A stretch of 39,000 bases of DNA from Nocardiopsis sp. JB363 (GCF_900143625.1 NZ_FRFF01000047.1:1-39000); one strand, 5' to 3'. Numbered from the stretch's first letter, positions 8,801 through 19,925 are shown. Program-made: numbers and translations. The notes: generated by a model from the letters alone, not told the origin.

Positions 8801-9488
8801 TCTCACCCTCTCCCGGCTCGTTGACGCGCTCTCGCGTGATGAGGACTTCGTCTCGGTCGCCCATGTCTACGCCCCCCGCCAGGAACTCGCCGACGTGGTC
8901 GCCGACCTCATCACCACCGAACACGTCCCCTTCGTCTCCGCCCTGCGGTATAAGCCCTCCGGGCTGAAGAAGCGCGCCGACTGGGAGAAGACCTGGGAGG
9001 AGCAGCGCAAGGAGGACGCGGCTCCGGACGAGCCTGCCAAGCGTAGGATCCGGGACTCCATCAAGGTCCCGCCCAAGTACACCTCCGCTGACTTCCTCCG
9101 ATCCTCCTTCTGGAAGGCGCGGGGCAAGCTGGACGTACCCAAGGAACGCTTCGTCTCCTACGGTTCGGCCAACAACGCCACCCCCGGCCTGTACGGCTGG
9201 GCCGGCTGGGACCACCGGGAGCAGGCGCAGGCGCTGGCCTCCTATGCCTCCGTCCAGGCCCTGTCCACCGAGGAGATCACCCCCTTCCTCGCGGGCCTGT
9301 TGGAGCTCCAGCCGTGGCTGGGCCAGTGGCACGACGAGTTCGACGCGATGTACGGCAGCTCCCCGGCCAGATTCTTCTCGGGGTACCGCCAGCAGCTCCA
9401 GGGCGAGCACGGCCTGACCGACGACGACCTGAGGGGATGGCGCCCGGCTGCGGCCACCCGTGGGCGTCGTGGGGCCAAGAAGAAGTAG
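5895..9488 (+). CDS. pglX: PglX, BREX type 2 adenine-specific DNA methyltransferase
   Basis: Predicted N6-adenine DNA methyltransferase, 1197 residues, that marks host DNA and gives the BREX system its site specificity. Motif I is DPTCGSGHF at 240-248 (SAM binding) and motif IV is GNPPYI with Asn375, the gamma-type amino-methyltransferase signature. The central part (about residues 555-780, bases 7560-8230) would hold the target-recognition region. It is clearly poorer in GC (about 49% over bases 7561-7800, counted by hand, against 63-68% in sample lines of both flanks), suggesting this part was acquired separately. The C-terminal 400 residues are helical and charged and end in a basic KKK tail. 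GTG start at 5895 with GGGAGAAGG just upstream. No frameshift was seen across the AT-rich part, so the gene appears intact. Confidence 0.92.
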   Translation: MIDREALLDDLKRQVKGVESDLAAQVWEIDEVGTRLRDEYNLASKLNRTAATWNAWLDERITQVAVAWVLGTVFVRFAEDNRLIPEPYLTGPEIERRDLAEARYGAYVETDEDPTYRGWLERAFAELGAGRVGRLLFHHEHNPLFHIPLSHDGAGALVEFWRERDSEGVLVHDFTDPLNDEGTKGWDTRFLGDLYQDLSENARKTYALLQTPEFVEEFILDRTMDPAVREFGYQDLKMIDPTCGSGHFVLGAFKRLVKLHSQGQPGGDVHAQVRAALDSVHGVDINPFAVAIARFRLLVAAMAAANTRTFAEAGKYDWPIHLAVGDSLIKDRQLELALETADTGDSLASFAYATEDVHEHKGILEQGRYHVVVGNPPYITVKDKSLNALYRDLYSACAGGYALSVPFAQRFFELVKHGDSDGLGYGMVGQITANSFMKREFGTKLIEEYFAHQVELTEVIDTSGAYIPGHGTPTVILVGRRRGGKERLGPIRTVRSVQGEPSVPENPEDGLVWSEIVAQIGNPGFAGNWVSVSDLDRDRYFSRQPWILTDGGLEMIENIGISAVTPLSSVQRLAGRYAHTGADLAYFSPAGTWSRYGVLSAHVISLVEGDSVRDWVATPKTESLFPYSSDLKAELTPDVGFLLWRYRPVLSARREPGGTHEEIGLTWYEWSRWHPERFSVPLGISFAEVATHNNFVLDRGGKVFKQTAPVIKLHRNSSEEDHLKLLGVLNSSTAALWLKMNCHDKGIRGEGGGFTSSEWERFYQFNGSNVERFPLPAKYPTELATALDTLAQKLSTNSPSALALDGMPTAAALREARTTWDSTRSQMIFLQEELDWQVYSLYDLHDEDLRVPTSVDISEISLGERAFEIVLARKVEAGEASGEWFKRHGSTPITEIPSHWPEAYREVVQKRIDVMESSRAIGMVERPEYKRRWATEGWDSLQDKALRSWLLDRMEIREHWYDDNDQPALLTLSRLVDALSRDEDFVSVAHVYAPRQELADVVADLITTEHVPFVSALRYKPSGLKKRADWEKTWEEQRKEDAAPDEPAKRRIRDSIKVPPKYTSADFLRSSFWKARGKLDVPKERFVSYGSANNATPGLYGWAGWDHREQAQALASYASVQALSTEEITPFLAGLLELQPWLGQWHDEFDAMYGSSPARFFSGYRQQLQGEHGLTDDDLRGWRPAAATRGRRGAKKK

Positions 9489-9557
9489 CCGCAGCGAAAC
9501 GGCGAGCACAGCGACCCCGGCGGGTCCGGTGGAATTGAAGGAGAGGCGAACACCCCC

Positions 9558-12500
9558 ATGTCAGACCAGCCCCTGCTCCGGGATGTCATGAACATCAAGG
9601 AGTCCATCTCCACCTCGGACTTCGTTCTGAAGCTGGCCGAGGCGACGACCCCTGAGGGTGCCGAGGAAGCGCTCCGGGACTACGTGGTCACCGACAAGCT
9701 GTTGGACAACTTCGACGAGGCCCTGGGGCTCATCCGCTCCGCGCTGGACGGGCGGACGTCCAAGGCCGCCTACCTGCACGGTTCGTTCGGTTCCGGTAAG
9801 TCGCACTTCATGGCGGTGCTGTACGCGTTGCTCAGCGGCAACGCGGCTGCACGGTCCCGTGGCGACCTCGACCCGGTGCTGACCAAACACGAGTGGCTGG
9901 CCACCGACGGCAGGAAGTTCCTCCTGGTCCCGTACTACATGATCGGCGCCAAGGCCCTGGAGCAGCGGGTGCTGGGCGGGTACGTGAAGCACGTCAAGAG
10001 ACTGCACCCGGACGCACCGACCCCGCAGGTGTACCGGACCGATGCCCTGTTCGACAACATCCGATCCATGCGCGAGCGGATGGGGGACGACACGGTCATC
10101 AACGGACTCTCCGCCACGGGCACGGGTGCCCCCGTGGACGGTTCCGTGGAAAACGACGACGATGACGACGATTGGGACGAGTTCGTCTGGACGCCGGAGC
10201 GGCTCGACACCGCTCTGAGCGCTCCGGAGGCGAACGAGGGCGACGAGCTGGACCTGCTGGAGCCCGCCACGCCAGCCGAGCTGCGGGCCAGGCTCGTCAA
10301 GGACGCGGGCACCAACCTGCTGCCCGGGTTCGCCCGGGGCGCCGCCGAGGACGAACACGGGTTCATCTCTCTGGACGCCGGGCTGTCCGTGATCGCCGAG
10401 CACGCCAAGTCGCTCGGCTACGACGGACTGGTCCTGTTCCTGGACGAGCTGATCCTGTGGCTGGCCACGCTCATCCACGACCAGAAGTTCGTGGCCCGCG
10501 AGGCCAGCAAGATCACGAACTTCGTGGAGGGCGGGGACGCCCGGCGGGCCATCCCCATCGTCTCGTTCATCGCCCGCCAGCGCGACCTGCGTGAACTGGT
10601 CGGCGAGGAGGTGTCCGGGGCGGCCGAGTCCTCCATCCAGGACACGCTGAACCTGGCCTCGGGCCGGTTCGACAAGATCACCCTGGAGGACCGCAACCTC
10701 CCCCAGGTCGCTCACGCGCGCCTGCTCCAGCCCAAGGAGGGCAAGGCCGCGCTGATCGATGAGGCCTTCGCGAAGACGAAGAGGGCCGGTGGCCCGCAGG
10801 TGTGGTCCAGCCTGCTGGGGTCGGATGAGAGCACCACGGGCGCCGACGAGGCCTCCTTCCGGCTGACCTACCCCTTCTCTCCCGTCTTCATGGACACGCT
10901 GGTCCACATCTCCTCCGCCCTCCAACGGTCACGGACCGGTCTGAAGCTGATGGGACAGCTGCTCGCCGACCATCGCGACGACCTGCACCTGGGCGAGCTG
11001 GTGCCGGTCGGCGACCTGTACGCGGTCATCGCCGAGGGCGGGGACAAGCCGTTCACGGACAGCCTGAAGGTGGTCTTCGACGCAGCCGACAAGCTGTACC
11101 GGAACAAGCTCCGGCCCTACCTGCTCAAGACGTATGACATCGACGACGACGACGTCGACCGGTACCTGCACCACCGCGCGGACATCACGGACCAGGGTCT
11201 GGCCGACCGCTGCAAGGCGTTCGTCGGCGACGACCGCCTGGTGTGCACGCTGCTGCTGTCCGCTCTGGCACCGAGCGTGCCCACGCTCAACGACCTGACG
11301 CCCCGTCGGCTGGGCGCGCTCAACCACGGCTCGGTGGCCTCACCGATTCAGGGCGGCGACGTGGGCATCATCAAGAACAAGATCGCCGAGTGGGCCGCCC
11401 GGTTCCCCGAGATCAAGGAAGCCGACAGCTCCCTCAACCCCGTCGTGCGACTGGAGCTGGCCGGGGTCGACGTCGACTCGGTCATCAAGAACGCGGAGGT
11501 CAACGACAACCCGGGCAACCGGATGGCGCTGGCCAAGCGGCTGCTCGCCGAGGAACTGGGCGTGGAACGCGCCGAGGGCAGGATGGGCGCCGACGACCTG
11601 CGTCTGGTGTGGCGGGGGTCCAACCGCTCCGCCGAGGTGCTCTTCGGCAACCTCGCCGACGAGGACGACCTGCCCGACCACGACCTCCAGCCGCAGATGG
11701 AGGACCAGTGGCGGATCATCATCGACCTGCCCTTCGACGAGAACAACCGTGTACCGGCAGACGACGTCAACCGGATCACGACGCTGCGTGAGAAGCAGAG
11801 CCAGGGGAAGGGTGAGCGCTCCCGTACGGTCGCGTGGATCCCCGCCCACCTGTCCGCCCAGCGGTGGGCGGGCTTCCGCAAACTGGTCGTCATCGACCGG
11901 GCGCTGGCGAACGAGGGCCGTTTCGCCAACCAGTACGCCTCCCACCTGAACGCCGACGACAAGGAACGCGCCAAGGGGTTGCTCCAGTCCCAGCGCGAGG
12001 CGCTGATCAAGCAGGTCAAGGGCGCGTTCAAGCAGGCGTACGGACTGTCGGACAAGAAGCCCGGCGACGTCACCGACTTCGACGAGCACTTCCACGCTCT
12101 GCCCGATGTGGCCGATCTGAAGGTCTCCATCGGACAACCGATGCGTGACGGTATCCGGCACGTCGCGGGCAAGCTGCTGGCCCACCAGTTCCCCGCGCAC
12201 CCCGACCTGGACCCGGACGGCACCGGCGCCGCTATCAAGGTGAGCGATACCAGGACGGTGTTCGCGCACGTGCGGGCCGCCGCCGACGCGGGCGACCGGC
12301 GGACCGAGGTCCCATCCAAGGACCGGGGTGTCATGCGGCGCGTCGCCGGACCGCTCGGGCTCGGGCAGCAGAAAGAGGCCTACTTCGAGCTGTCCACTCG
12401 GTGGGCCGACCACTTCCACGCACAGGCCCGCGCCGAGGGGGCCACCGGGGACCTGAGCCTGACCCACCTCACCGACTGGACCGACCGTCCCGAGCGGCGA

Positions 12501-13496
12501 GGGCTGGAGCCGTTCCTGGCCAACCTGGTCGCCGCCTCGTTCGCGGAGATGACGGACCGGGTGTGGGTGCGCGGCGGTACACCGCTGGACCCCGCCCCCG
12601 AGTTGGCGGGGATCAAACCGAACGACGCGCTGCGGGACCAGCCCCGCCCCGGGGAAGAGGACTGGGACCGGGCTCGGGAGCGTTTCGAGGCGGTCTTCGG
12701 GCAGAAGGCACCCGCGTTGCGGCGCGGCCGGATGGTCAACCACTTCGCCAAGCAGATCACCGAAGGCGCCCGCAGCCACCAGGAGTCGGCGGCGGACCTG
12801 GTCCGCAAGTTGGAGGAGCACTCGGTGTTCCTCGGGCTGGACGAGACCGGGGAGACGGGCCGCCTGGCGCTGGCCCGACGCTCGCTCGACCTGCTCAAGG
12901 AGCTGGCCGACGCGGGGAAGGGCACGGCAGGGACGAGTGCTGCCAAGAAGACCATCGAGGCGTTGGCCCGGTTCGATCTGGGGCCGGTGAACGCCGACCG
13001 GTACGGGACCTCGATCAAGTGGGCCCAGCGGGTCGCTGAAGCGCTGACCAGGGCGTCCTGGGACACTCTGGAACTGGCGCAGGGCCAGGGCGTCGAGGGA
13101 CAAGAGCTGTTGGAGTCGCTGCGCGGGGTCGCGCGCGAGGACCAGCGCACCGCCGACCTGGTGGAGGCGCTGTCCTCGACCAGGCGCGAGGTGACCGCCC
13201 TGATCAAACGCAACCAACCCCTCATCCAGCCTCCGCCGCCTCCGGTGGCTCCCAGCCCCGTCGGGCCGGAGGACGTGGACCTGGGAAGAAAGTCCAATAA
13301 CCCACCGGTATCCGACACCGGTCACGGCAACCGGCCTGATGTTTCCAGTACAGGAGCGGATACAGTGCGTCGCTCGGGCACCACGCGCACCACGGCCGAC
13401 CAGGCCGCGGGCAAGATGGCGGCGGAACTGGCCGCACTGCGTGAGAGTGAACCGGACGCCACCGTCGAGATCACCTGGCGGGTCGTGCAGCCATGA
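9558..13496 (+). CDS. pglY: PglY/BrxC-type large P-loop ATPase of BREX type 2
   Basis: Predicted ATPase of 1312 residues, the BrxC/PglY (DUF6079-like) component that forms the core of BREX complexes. Walker A is [11 protein letters not shown] with Lys81; Walker B is LVLFLDEL with Asp296-Glu297. A very acidic insertion (near residue 197, a run of Asp before DWDEF) lies between them. The C-terminus has a Pro-rich stretch ([10 protein letters not shown]) and a polar, lower-complexity linker (bases about 13225-13380) before a final compact segment ending at the stop. ATG at 9558 is preceded by GGAGAGG; the spacing is rather long, about 11 bases. Its stop overlaps the pglZ start as ATGA, indicating translational coupling. 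Length and order fit the family. Confidence 0.9.
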   Translation: MSDQPLLRDVMNIKESISTSDFVLKLAEATTPEGAEEALRDYVVTDKLLDNFDEALGLIRSALDGRTSKAAYLHGSFGSGKSHFMAVLYALLSGNAAARSRGDLDPVLTKHEWLATDGRKFLLVPYYMIGAKALEQRVLGGYVKHVKRLHPDAPTPQVYRTDALFDNIRSMRERMGDDTVINGLSATGTGAPVDGSVENDDDDDDWDEFVWTPERLDTALSAPEANEGDELDLLEPATPAELRARLVKDAGTNLLPGFARGAAEDEHGFISLDAGLSVIAEHAKSLGYDGLVLFLDELILWLATLIHDQKFVAREASKITNFVEGGDARRAIPIVSFIARQRDLRELVGEEVSGAAESSIQDTLNLASGRFDKITLEDRNLPQVAHARLLQPKEGKAALIDEAFAKTKRAGGPQVWSSLLGSDESTTGADEASFRLTYPFSPVFMDTLVHISSALQRSRTGLKLMGQLLADHRDDLHLGELVPVGDLYAVIAEGGDKPFTDSLKVVFDAADKLYRNKLRPYLLKTYDIDDDDVDRYLHHRADITDQGLADRCKAFVGDDRLVCTLLLSALAPSVPTLNDLTPRRLGALNHGSVASPIQGGDVGIIKNKIAEWAARFPEIKEADSSLNPVVRLELAGVDVDSVIKNAEVNDNPGNRMALAKRLLAEELGVERAEGRMGADDLRLVWRGSNRSAEVLFGNLADEDDLPDHDLQPQMEDQWRIIIDLPFDENNRVPADDVNRITTLREKQSQGKGERSRTVAWIPAHLSAQRWAGFRKLVVIDRALANEGRFANQYASHLNADDKERAKGLLQSQREALIKQVKGAFKQAYGLSDKKPGDVTDFDEHFHALPDVADLKVSIGQPMRDGIRHVAGKLLAHQFPAHPDLDPDGTGAAIKVSDTRTVFAHVRAAADAGDRRTEVPSKDRGVMRRVAGPLGLGQQKEAYFELSTRWADHFHAQARAEGATGDLSLTHLTDWTDRPERRGLEPFLANLVAASFAEMTDRVWVRGGTPLDPAPELAGIKPNDALRDQPRPGEEDWDRARERFEAVFGQKAPALRRGRMVNHFAKQITEGARSHQESAADLVRKLEEHSVFLGLDETGETGRLALARRSLDLLKELADAGKGTAGTSAAKKTIEALARFDLGPVNADRYGTSIKWAQRVAEALTRASWDTLELAQGQGVEGQELLESLRGVAREDQRTADLVEALSSTRREVTALIKRNQPLIQPPPPPVAPSPVGPEDVDLGRKSNNPPVSDTGHGNRPDVSSTGADTVRRSGTTRTTADQAAGKMAAELAALRESEPDATVEITWRVVQP

Positions 13497-16426
13497 GTGC
13501 AACGGCCACCCCCACACCCGTTCCCGCCCCCGCCGGCACGGTGCGACTGACCACCGCCGCCCTCACCCAGTACCTGTCCTCCCAGTCGGCGTTGCACGAC
13601 TCCCTCACCGGTACCGGGCGGCGGCGCGTGGTACTCCTGCGCTCCGTCCCCCAGTGGGAGGGGGCCGTAGAACCCGCCTGGGGCGCCGGGCAGCGCGCGC
13701 GGGTCGCGAAGGCGCCCTCGCCGTTGGCCGTGCACGAGCTGGTCATCGGTCACCTCGGAGAAGCCGAGGGGCCCCGGGTCCTGGTGGTGCTCACCGACCG
13801 GGAGCAGACCGAGCTCGACCCGGCGGTGCTCGCCCGCGTGTACAGGCAGCGTGTGGAGAGCGTCGACCGCTGGGACGTGGTGCGGGAGGCCTTCGGCGCC
13901 GAGGACGTCGACCCTCGACTGAAGGAGGACGCCTGGGCCGCCGAGTCGCTGTTGGACGCCACCCCACCGAGCGGCTGGCCCACGGTCGCCGGAGGCGTGC
14001 TGTCGCGCAGGGCCGCGCTGACGGCGCTGACCCTGCGGCGTCTGCGGCTGGGCCGCTACGAAACCGACCGGGACCAAGGCGGCGACACCCCCCACTCCGG
14101 CGAGAGCCTGGACACACACGCCCTGCTGCGCTGGTCACTGACCAGGGGAGGCCCCGAACACCTACTGGCGTTGCGCGGCCCCGAACGTGCCGGGCTGGGC
14201 ACCTTCCTCGGCGAGCCCGAGCAGGCCGGGCCCACCGGCCGGGTACTGCTCGCCCTGATCACCGCCGAACACGGGCCGGACGCCGTGGCGTTCGGGCTGG
14301 TGTGCTCGGCGCTGTGGGACGAGGACCGCGAGGCCGACGCCCCCACCTACCGGGCGCGGGGACGCGCCGAGCGCTGGCTCGGTGAGGAGCCGCCCGCCTC
14401 CGGGGATGCCCTGGACCTGCTGTTGGCCGCGTTCGGCCGGTCCTGCGCCGAATACGTGGAGGTGCTGCTGAAGGTCGGACTCGGCGACGGGGACGCGGCG
14501 CGCGAGGCGCTGCGGACCACCGGTCCCGTGCTGGAGCGGGCTTCCCGGCTGGTGTCCCAGTTCGGCGCGGAGACCGCCGCCGCCGCCAGCCCGGTGCTAC
14601 GGGAAGGGCTGAACGCCCGCTTCGCTGAGGTCGGCCAAGCCCTGGTCGGCTCCGAGGCCGGTTCCGGTACGGGTCCGGGCGCGGTCGCCCCAGCCGTGCG
14701 TGCCCTCGACGAGCACAAGCTGGCCGGGGAAGCGGACACCGGGGTGCGGATCGAACGTGCCCGGATGGGGCAGCGGCTCGCCCAGTGGCTTGCCGGCGAC
14801 CCGGCCACCGGTTCCGACACGGTGGCCGCTGCCGTGCGGCGCCAGGTCACCGACATCGGGTGGGTGGACCGGGCCCTGGACCACATCGAGGCCGGGGGTG
14901 ACCCCGATCCCGATCTCAGAGCCGCCTACTCCCATTTGGGCGGGCTGGCCCGGAAGCGGCGCCGCGCCATCGACCGCTCCTTCGCCCGAGACCTCGCGGA
15001 GTGGACGACCGCGGGCACCGATCCCGGATCAATGCTGACCGTGGAGTCCTTCCTGGAACGGATCGTGCGGCCCGTGGTGGCCGACCGGCATGGCCACAGG
15101 GTCCTGCTGTTGCTCCTGGACGGGATGAGCGCGGCGATCGCCACGGAACTGGCCGAGGAACTGCGGCGACACTGGGCCGAGTACGATCCGCTACCTGCGC
15201 CGACCGACAGCGCAGGCCTTCCGCCGGAACGGCGCGGCATGGCTGCTGCGCTGCCGACCCTGACCGCCGTGTCCCGTACCTCGCTGTTCGCCGGGCAGCT
15301 GATGAAGGGCACCCAGTCCGACGAGAAGAGACTCTTTCCCCAGCACCGTTTCTGGCGGGGCGTCCCGGCCACCGTCTTCCACAAGGACGAGCTGCGTACC
15401 TCCGATACCGGTGACACCTTCGGGTCCGGCCTGACCGAGGCCCTGGCCGACGAGGGCACGCACGTCGCCGTCGTTCTGAACACCATCGACGACCGGCTCG
15501 GCAAGGAACAGAAGCTCGGTGACGGCGCCTGGCGGCTCTCCGACGTCGGCAAACTCAAGGAGCTGTTGCGGGAGGCCGCCGCCCAGGGCATGGCGGTGAT
15601 CCTCACCAGTGACCATGGGCACGTCGTGGACCGCCACGGGTCCAGGGTCGAGACAGACGGGGCGGTCTCCGCCCGGCACCGCGAACCCGGCGGGCTGACC
15701 GAGGAGAGCGAGGTCGTCCTGTCCGGTCCACGAGTGGTGTGGCCCGAGCCCGGGTCCGAGATCGTTGCGTTGTGGGACGCCGACTCCCGGTACACCGGCC
15801 AGAAGGCCGGATACCACGGCGGTGCCTCCCCCGCTGAGTTCACCATCCCGGTCCTGGCGTTCCTGCCCTTCGGGGCCGAGCCACCCAAGGGGTGGCGGGA
15901 GCTGGGCGATCAGCATCCGCGATGGTGGGAGACCGGAAGCACCCCCAGCGCCGTGCGTGCGGTCCCCGCCGTCATGGAACGTCCCGCCCCGGACAAGCGG
16001 GCCAGGCCCACCAAGCAGCAGGCCGAGATCGCGCGAACCCACGACGCTCTCTTCGACCTGGGACCGGAGAGTGCCCAGCCCACCCCGCCCGCCGCACCCG
16101 CCACGAAGGAGACGGAGCCGGCCCTGGTCGATCGGCTCATGGCGACCGAGACGTTCCAGGCCCAGGTGGAGTTGCTCGCCCGCAAACCCAACCCGACGAC
16201 GATGGGCCGGATCAGGCAGGCCGTGGAGGTCCTCCTGGACGTGGGAACCCTGCCCACCACGGCGTTGGCCCAGCGTGTGGGCCACCCCCAGACCCGCGCC
16301 GACGGGTTCGCGGCCGTGCTGCGCCAGTTGCTCAACTACGACGGGGTCCAAGTGTTGGAGACCCTGCCCGATGGGCGCACGCTCCGGTTGGACGAGGCTC
16401 TGCTGCGCGAGCAATTCGAGCTGTGA
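13493..16426 (+). CDS. pglZ: PglZ, alkaline-phosphatase-superfamily BREX protein
   Basis: Core BREX protein of 977 residues with the PglZ domain. The metal-site motifs of the alkaline phosphatase superfamily are visible: [10 protein letters not shown] with Asp543, and [12 protein letters not shown] with Asp707, His708 and His710. Family members are proposed metal-dependent hydrolases. In Streptomyces coelicolor, PglZ counteracts the toxicity of PglX. The C-terminal 100 residues ([12 protein letters not shown] to the end) resemble a winged-helix module. ATG 13493 overlaps the pglY stop (ATGA). A 25-base gap leads to brxD. Numerous antisense open frames over this gene are shadows of its biased codon usage. 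Confidence 0.92.
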   Translation: MSATATPTPVPAPAGTVRLTTAALTQYLSSQSALHDSLTGTGRRRVVLLRSVPQWEGAVEPAWGAGQRARVAKAPSPLAVHELVIGHLGEAEGPRVLVVLTDREQTELDPAVLARVYRQRVESVDRWDVVREAFGAEDVDPRLKEDAWAAESLLDATPPSGWPTVAGGVLSRRAALTALTLRRLRLGRYETDRDQGGDTPHSGESLDTHALLRWSLTRGGPEHLLALRGPERAGLGTFLGEPEQAGPTGRVLLALITAEHGPDAVAFGLVCSALWDEDREADAPTYRARGRAERWLGEEPPASGDALDLLLAAFGRSCAEYVEVLLKVGLGDGDAAREALRTTGPVLERASRLVSQFGAETAAAASPVLREGLNARFAEVGQALVGSEAGSGTGPGAVAPAVRALDEHKLAGEADTGVRIERARMGQRLAQWLAGDPATGSDTVAAAVRRQVTDIGWVDRALDHIEAGGDPDPDLRAAYSHLGGLARKRRRAIDRSFARDLAEWTTAGTDPGSMLTVESFLERIVRPVVADRHGHRVLLLLLDGMSAAIATELAEELRRHWAEYDPLPAPTDSAGLPPERRGMAAALPTLTAVSRTSLFAGQLMKGTQSDEKRLFPQHRFWRGVPATVFHKDELRTSDTGDTFGSGLTEALADEGTHVAVVLNTIDDRLGKEQKLGDGAWRLSDVGKLKELLREAAAQGMAVILTSDHGHVVDRHGSRVETDGAVSARHREPGGLTEESEVVLSGPRVVWPEPGSEIVALWDADSRYTGQKAGYHGGASPAEFTIPVLAFLPFGAEPPKGWRELGDQHPRWWETGSTPSAVRAVPAVMERPAPDKRARPTKQQAEIARTHDALFDLGPESAQPTPPAAPATKETEPALVDRLMATETFQAQVELLARKPNPTTMGRIRQAVEVLLDVGTLPTTALAQRVGHPQTRADGFAAVLRQLLNYDGVQVLETLPDGRTLRLDEALLREQFEL

Positions 16427-16451
16427 CGGGGCCCGTGGCAAGGTGGAGAAC

Positions 16452-17774
16452 GTGAGTAGCGCAGGAACACCCCGACCCACCCCCGTCAGTGCGGCTAGGC
16501 GCCGCGGCGTGATCGACGCGCTGCGGCGCGGCGCCGTGCCCGAGAGCGGTCTGGATCTGCTCGCCACCGGACTGGGCCGGTTCGAACAGGCCTTGGACGA
16601 GGACCTGGACGCGGTGGCCTCGGGCGGAGCCAGGTTCAAGGCCGTGCGCGGTGAGTACGGGTCCGGTAAGACCTTCTTCACCCGGTGGCTCGGTGAACGC
16701 GCCAAACGGCGCAACTTCGCGGTCTGCGAGATCCAGGTCTCCGAGACCGAGACGCCGCTGCACAAGCTGGAGACCGTCTACCGCCGGATGACCGAACGGC
16801 TGACCACCTCCAGCTTCCCGCCGAGCGCGCTCAGACCGGTGGTGGACGCCTGGTTCTACGCGTTGGAGGAGGACGCGCTGGCCGACGGGGTGGAGGAGGA
16901 CCACCTCCCCGAAGCGGTGGAGAAGCTCCTCACCGCACGCTTGGCCGAGGTGTCCCGGCACGCGCCCTCGTTCGCGACCGCGTTGCGCGGGTACCGCACG
17001 GCACTCGCCCAGGGTGACGAGGCCACGGCCGCCGCGGTGCTCGCCTGGCTGGGAGGGCAACCGCACGTGGCCGCCTCGGCGCGACGGGCGGCGGGGGTAC
17101 GCGGCGACCTGGACCACTTCGGTGCGCTCGGTTTCCTCCAAGGATTGCTGACCGTGCTGCGCGACAGCGGCCACCCGGGTCTGCTCGTGGTCCTGGACGA
17201 GGTCGAGACCCTGCAACGGGTCCGCTCCGACGCCCGGGACAAGGCGCTCAACGCGCTGCGCCAACTCATCGACGAGGTGCACTCGGGGCGCTTCCCGGGG
17301 TTGTACCTGATCATTACGGGGACCCCTGCCTTCTATGACGGGCAGCAGGGTGTGCAGCGGCTCGCGCCGCTCTCCCAGCGGTTGTACACCGACTTCGACA
17401 CCGATCCGCGTTTCGACAACCCGCGGGCGCCACAGATCCGGCTGTCCGGGTTCACCCATGACTCGCTGGTGGGTCTGGGGGTACGGATCCGGGACCTGTA
17501 CGCGCAGGGTTCGCAAGTGCCGGATCGGGTCGAGCACGCCGCAGACGATGCTTACATCGTCGACCTGGCCCGGGCCGTGGGCGGTGCGCTCGGAGGCAAG
17601 GTCGGTGTGGCCCCTCGGCTGTTCCTGAAGAAGCTGGTGGCCGACGTGTTGGACCGTGTCGACCAGTTCGAGGACTTCGACCCCAGGCAGCACTATCGGC
17701 TGACCGTGCGCGGCACCGAACTCACCGAGATCGAGCGCAACCTCACCGCCGATGACGTCGAGCTGGACCTGTAG
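16452..17774 (+). CDS. brxD: BrxD, ATP-binding protein of BREX type 2
   Basis: AAA-type ATPase of 440 residues (BrxD/DUF2791 family), one of the two genes that distinguish complete BREX type 2 operons from the four-gene Pgl set. Walker A is GEYGSGKTFF with Lys73, and Walker B is LLVVLDEVETL with Asp249-Glu250. An ITGTPAFYDG segment is a probable sensor-like motif, and a PRLFLKKLV motif lies near the C-terminus. The frame is open far upstream through pglZ, but that part is a shadow. The start at GTG 16452 is favoured by the AAGGTGGAG before it; GTG 16443 is an alternative. The stop TAG is directly followed by the GTG of brxHI, so the two are probably co-translated and may act as an ATPase-helicase pair. 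Confidence 0.88.
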   Translation: MSSAGTPRPTPVSAARRRGVIDALRRGAVPESGLDLLATGLGRFEQALDEDLDAVASGGARFKAVRGEYGSGKTFFTRWLGERAKRRNFAVCEIQVSETETPLHKLETVYRRMTERLTTSSFPPSALRPVVDAWFYALEEDALADGVEEDHLPEAVEKLLTARLAEVSRHAPSFATALRGYRTALAQGDEATAAAVLAWLGGQPHVAASARRAAGVRGDLDHFGALGFLQGLLTVLRDSGHPGLLVVLDEVETLQRVRSDARDKALNALRQLIDEVHSGRFPGLYLIITGTPAFYDGQQGVQRLAPLSQRLYTDFDTDPRFDNPRAPQIRLSGFTHDSLVGLGVRIRDLYAQGSQVPDRVEHAADDAYIVDLARAVGGALGGKVGVAPRLFLKKLVADVLDRVDQFEDFDPRQHYRLTVRGTELTEIERNLTADDVELDL

Positions 17775-19925
17775 GTGGGCGCCGACCCGGTGGATCGGCT
17801 CGATCCGGTCGTGCTGCACCACATCGTCAACACCCTGGGCTGGCCCGATCTGCGCCCGATGCAGCGGGCCGCGATCGAACCCCTCATGGACGGGGACGAC
17901 GCGGTGCTGCTCGCCCCGACCGCGGGCGGTAAGACCGAGGCCGCCTGCTTCCCCTTGCTGTCGGCGATGCGGGAGCAGGGGTGGGATGGGCTGTCCGTGC
18001 TCTACCTGTGTCCGCTCAAGGCCCTGCTCAACAACCTGGTCACCCGTGTAGACACCTACGCGCGCTGGCTGGGCGGCCGGGCCGAGCTCTGGCATGGGGA
18101 CACCCGGCAGTCCCAGCGGCGACGCATGCGTACCGACCCGCCTCAGATCCTCCTCACGACCCCCGAATCGCTGGAGTCCATGCTCCTGGGGACGACCACC
18201 GACCACGAGCAACTCCTGGGCGGGATCCGGACGGTGGTCGTGGACGAGGTGCACGCCTTCGCCGGGGACGACCGGGGATGGCACCTGCTGGCCGTTCTCG
18301 AACGCCTGGAACGACTGGCGGGCCGGCGTATCCAACGCGTGGGCCTGTCAGCGACGGTCGGCAACCCCGAAGAGCTGCTGACCTGGTTGCAGGGCGCCGC
18401 CGCAGCGGAGCGCCCGGGGCGGGTGGTGGCCCCGGACCTCGCTCTTCCCAAGGTGGGCAAGCCCGTCGCCGCGGGGGAGAAGGCGAGCCCCGCGGGTGAA
18501 GTGGACCTGGACTACGTCGGGTCGCTCGCCAACGCCGCGAAGGTCATCTCGATGCTGCACCGGGGCGAGAAGCGGCTGGTGTTCTGCGACTCACGTCGGC
18601 AGGTCGAGGAACTGGGGTCGGCCCTACGCGGTCGAGACGTGACGGTGTTCCTGTCCCACGCCTCCCTGTCGGTGGACGAGCGAACTCGTTCGGAACAGGC
18701 CTTCGCCGAGGCACGGGACTGCGTCATCGTGTCCACGTCCACCCTCGAACTCGGTATCGACGTCGGCGACCTGGACAGGGTCATCCAGATCGACTCTCCC
18801 GGTACGGTCGCCTCCTTCCTCCAACGCATCGGACGGACGGGGCGTCGCCAGGGGAGTAGCCGCAACTGCCTGCTCCTGGCCACGAACCGGGAAGCGCTCC
18901 TCCAGGCGGCGGGTCTGCTGTTGTTGTGGAGCCGGGGCTGGGTGGAGCCGGTCAGCGCACCGCCCGAACCCCGCCATCTCGTGGCCCAGCAACTCTTGGC
19001 CCTGGTTCTCCAGAAACATCGGATCGGCGACCGCCTCTGGCCGGAGGAATGGAACGGGCTGGCCCCCTTCGACCGCTCTGCCGCCCCGATCCTGCGGAAC
19101 ATGGTCGAAGCGGGATACCTGGACTCCGATGGCGGGATGCTGTTCATCGGACCGGAGGCAGAGCGGCGTTTCGGGAAGCGGCACTTCCTGGAACTGACCG
19201 CTTCCTTCACCGCCCCGCCGCAGTTCACGGTCCTGGCCGGCCGCCAGGAGATCGGCCAGACCGACACCTCGGTGCTGACCGAGGAGCGCGAAGGCCCTCG
19301 GCTTCTCCTGCTCGGTGGGCGAAGCTGGCGCGTCACCTACATCGACTGGACACGTCGGAGGGCCTTCGTTGAACCCGCCGAAGGCGGCGGCGTGGCCAAG
19401 TGGACCTCAGGGGTGATCTCAGGGCTGTCGTTCGCCCTCACCCGCGCCATGCGCGAGGTGATGTTGGGTACCGATCCTCCGGTGCCTCTCACCGGCAGGG
19501 CTGAGGCGGCCCTATCGGAGCTGCGTGGTGAACAGGCCTCGGCGTCGGTCCACCCGGGGGGAACCCTGATCACCAGGGAAGACGATGGGGTCCGCTGGTG
19601 GACCTGGGCGGGCTACCGCGCCAACGCCACACTGACCTCGACCTTGTCCTCGGTCACTGATCCGGTGCAGCGGCCCACGGACCTGTCCGTGCGTCTGAGG
19701 GAGGACGTGACCGCGGCCGCGTGGGCCAAGGCTCGGGAGAGTGTGCGCTCGGACGGGCCGTTGGTGCTACCCGACGTCGATCCCCGAGCCGTGCGTGGAT
19801 TGAAGTTCTCGGCTGTCCTGCCCGAGCGTCTGGCCATGGCGACCGTGGCCGCGCGCTTGGCGGACTTCGATGGCGCGGCCACGGTACTCGACGAACCGGT
19901 GCGGTTGCAGACCCTTCAGCCGTGA
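17775..19925 (+). CDS. brxHI: BrxHI, Lhr-like superfamily 2 helicase of BREX type 2
   Basis: Predicted DNA helicase, 716 residues. Superfamily 2 motifs appear in order: a Q-motif region (WPDLRPMQRAAIE), motif I PTAGGKTEA with Lys53, motif II DEVH at 157-160, motif III LSATVG, a motif V region (STSTLELGIDVGDLD), and motif VI QRIGRTGRR near 350-358. This is the Lhr-like layout of BrxHI, the last gene of the canonical BREX-2 operon. The GTG start abuts the brxD stop without spacing and has only a weak ribosome site, so expression probably depends on coupling. Downstream lies a hairpin at 19978-20029 and then a convergent operon. Confidence 0.9.
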   Translation: MGADPVDRLDPVVLHHIVNTLGWPDLRPMQRAAIEPLMDGDDAVLLAPTAGGKTEAACFPLLSAMREQGWDGLSVLYLCPLKALLNNLVTRVDTYARWLGGRAELWHGDTRQSQRRRMRTDPPQILLTTPESLESMLLGTTTDHEQLLGGIRTVVVDEVHAFAGDDRGWHLLAVLERLERLAGRRIQRVGLSATVGNPEELLTWLQGAAAAERPGRVVAPDLALPKVGKPVAAGEKASPAGEVDLDYVGSLANAAKVISMLHRGEKRLVFCDSRRQVEELGSALRGRDVTVFLSHASLSVDERTRSEQAFAEARDCVIVSTSTLELGIDVGDLDRVIQIDSPGTVASFLQRIGRTGRRQGSSRNCLLLATNREALLQAAGLLLLWSRGWVEPVSAPPEPRHLVAQQLLALVLQKHRIGDRLWPEEWNGLAPFDRSAAPILRNMVEAGYLDSDGGMLFIGPEAERRFGKRHFLELTASFTAPPQFTVLAGRQEIGQTDTSVLTEEREGPRLLLLGGRSWRVTYIDWTRRRAFVEPAEGGGVAKWTSGVISGLSFALTRAMREVMLGTDPPVPLTGRAEAALSELRGEQASASVHPGGTLITREDDGVRWWTWAGYRANATLTSTLSSVTDPVQRPTDLSVRLREDVTAAAWAKARESVRSDGPLVLPDVDPRAVRGLKFSAVLPERLAMATVAARLADFDGAATVLDEPVRLQTLQP

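Noticed and set aside
13281..13370. Less GC-biased stretch in late pglY as an internal promoter for pglZ
   Set aside because: No -10/-35 pair was found and the stretch fits a polar linker in the protein; coupling by ATGA already explains pglZ expression.
11340..13517. Antisense open frame of 725 codons over pglY
   Set aside because: Same reason; the plus strand holds a motif-bearing BREX ATPase.
15765..16451. Upstream extension of the brxD frame through pglZ
   Set aside because: The extension is Arg/Pro/Ser-rich, overlaps the conserved end of PglZ, and a ribosome site precedes GTG 16452.
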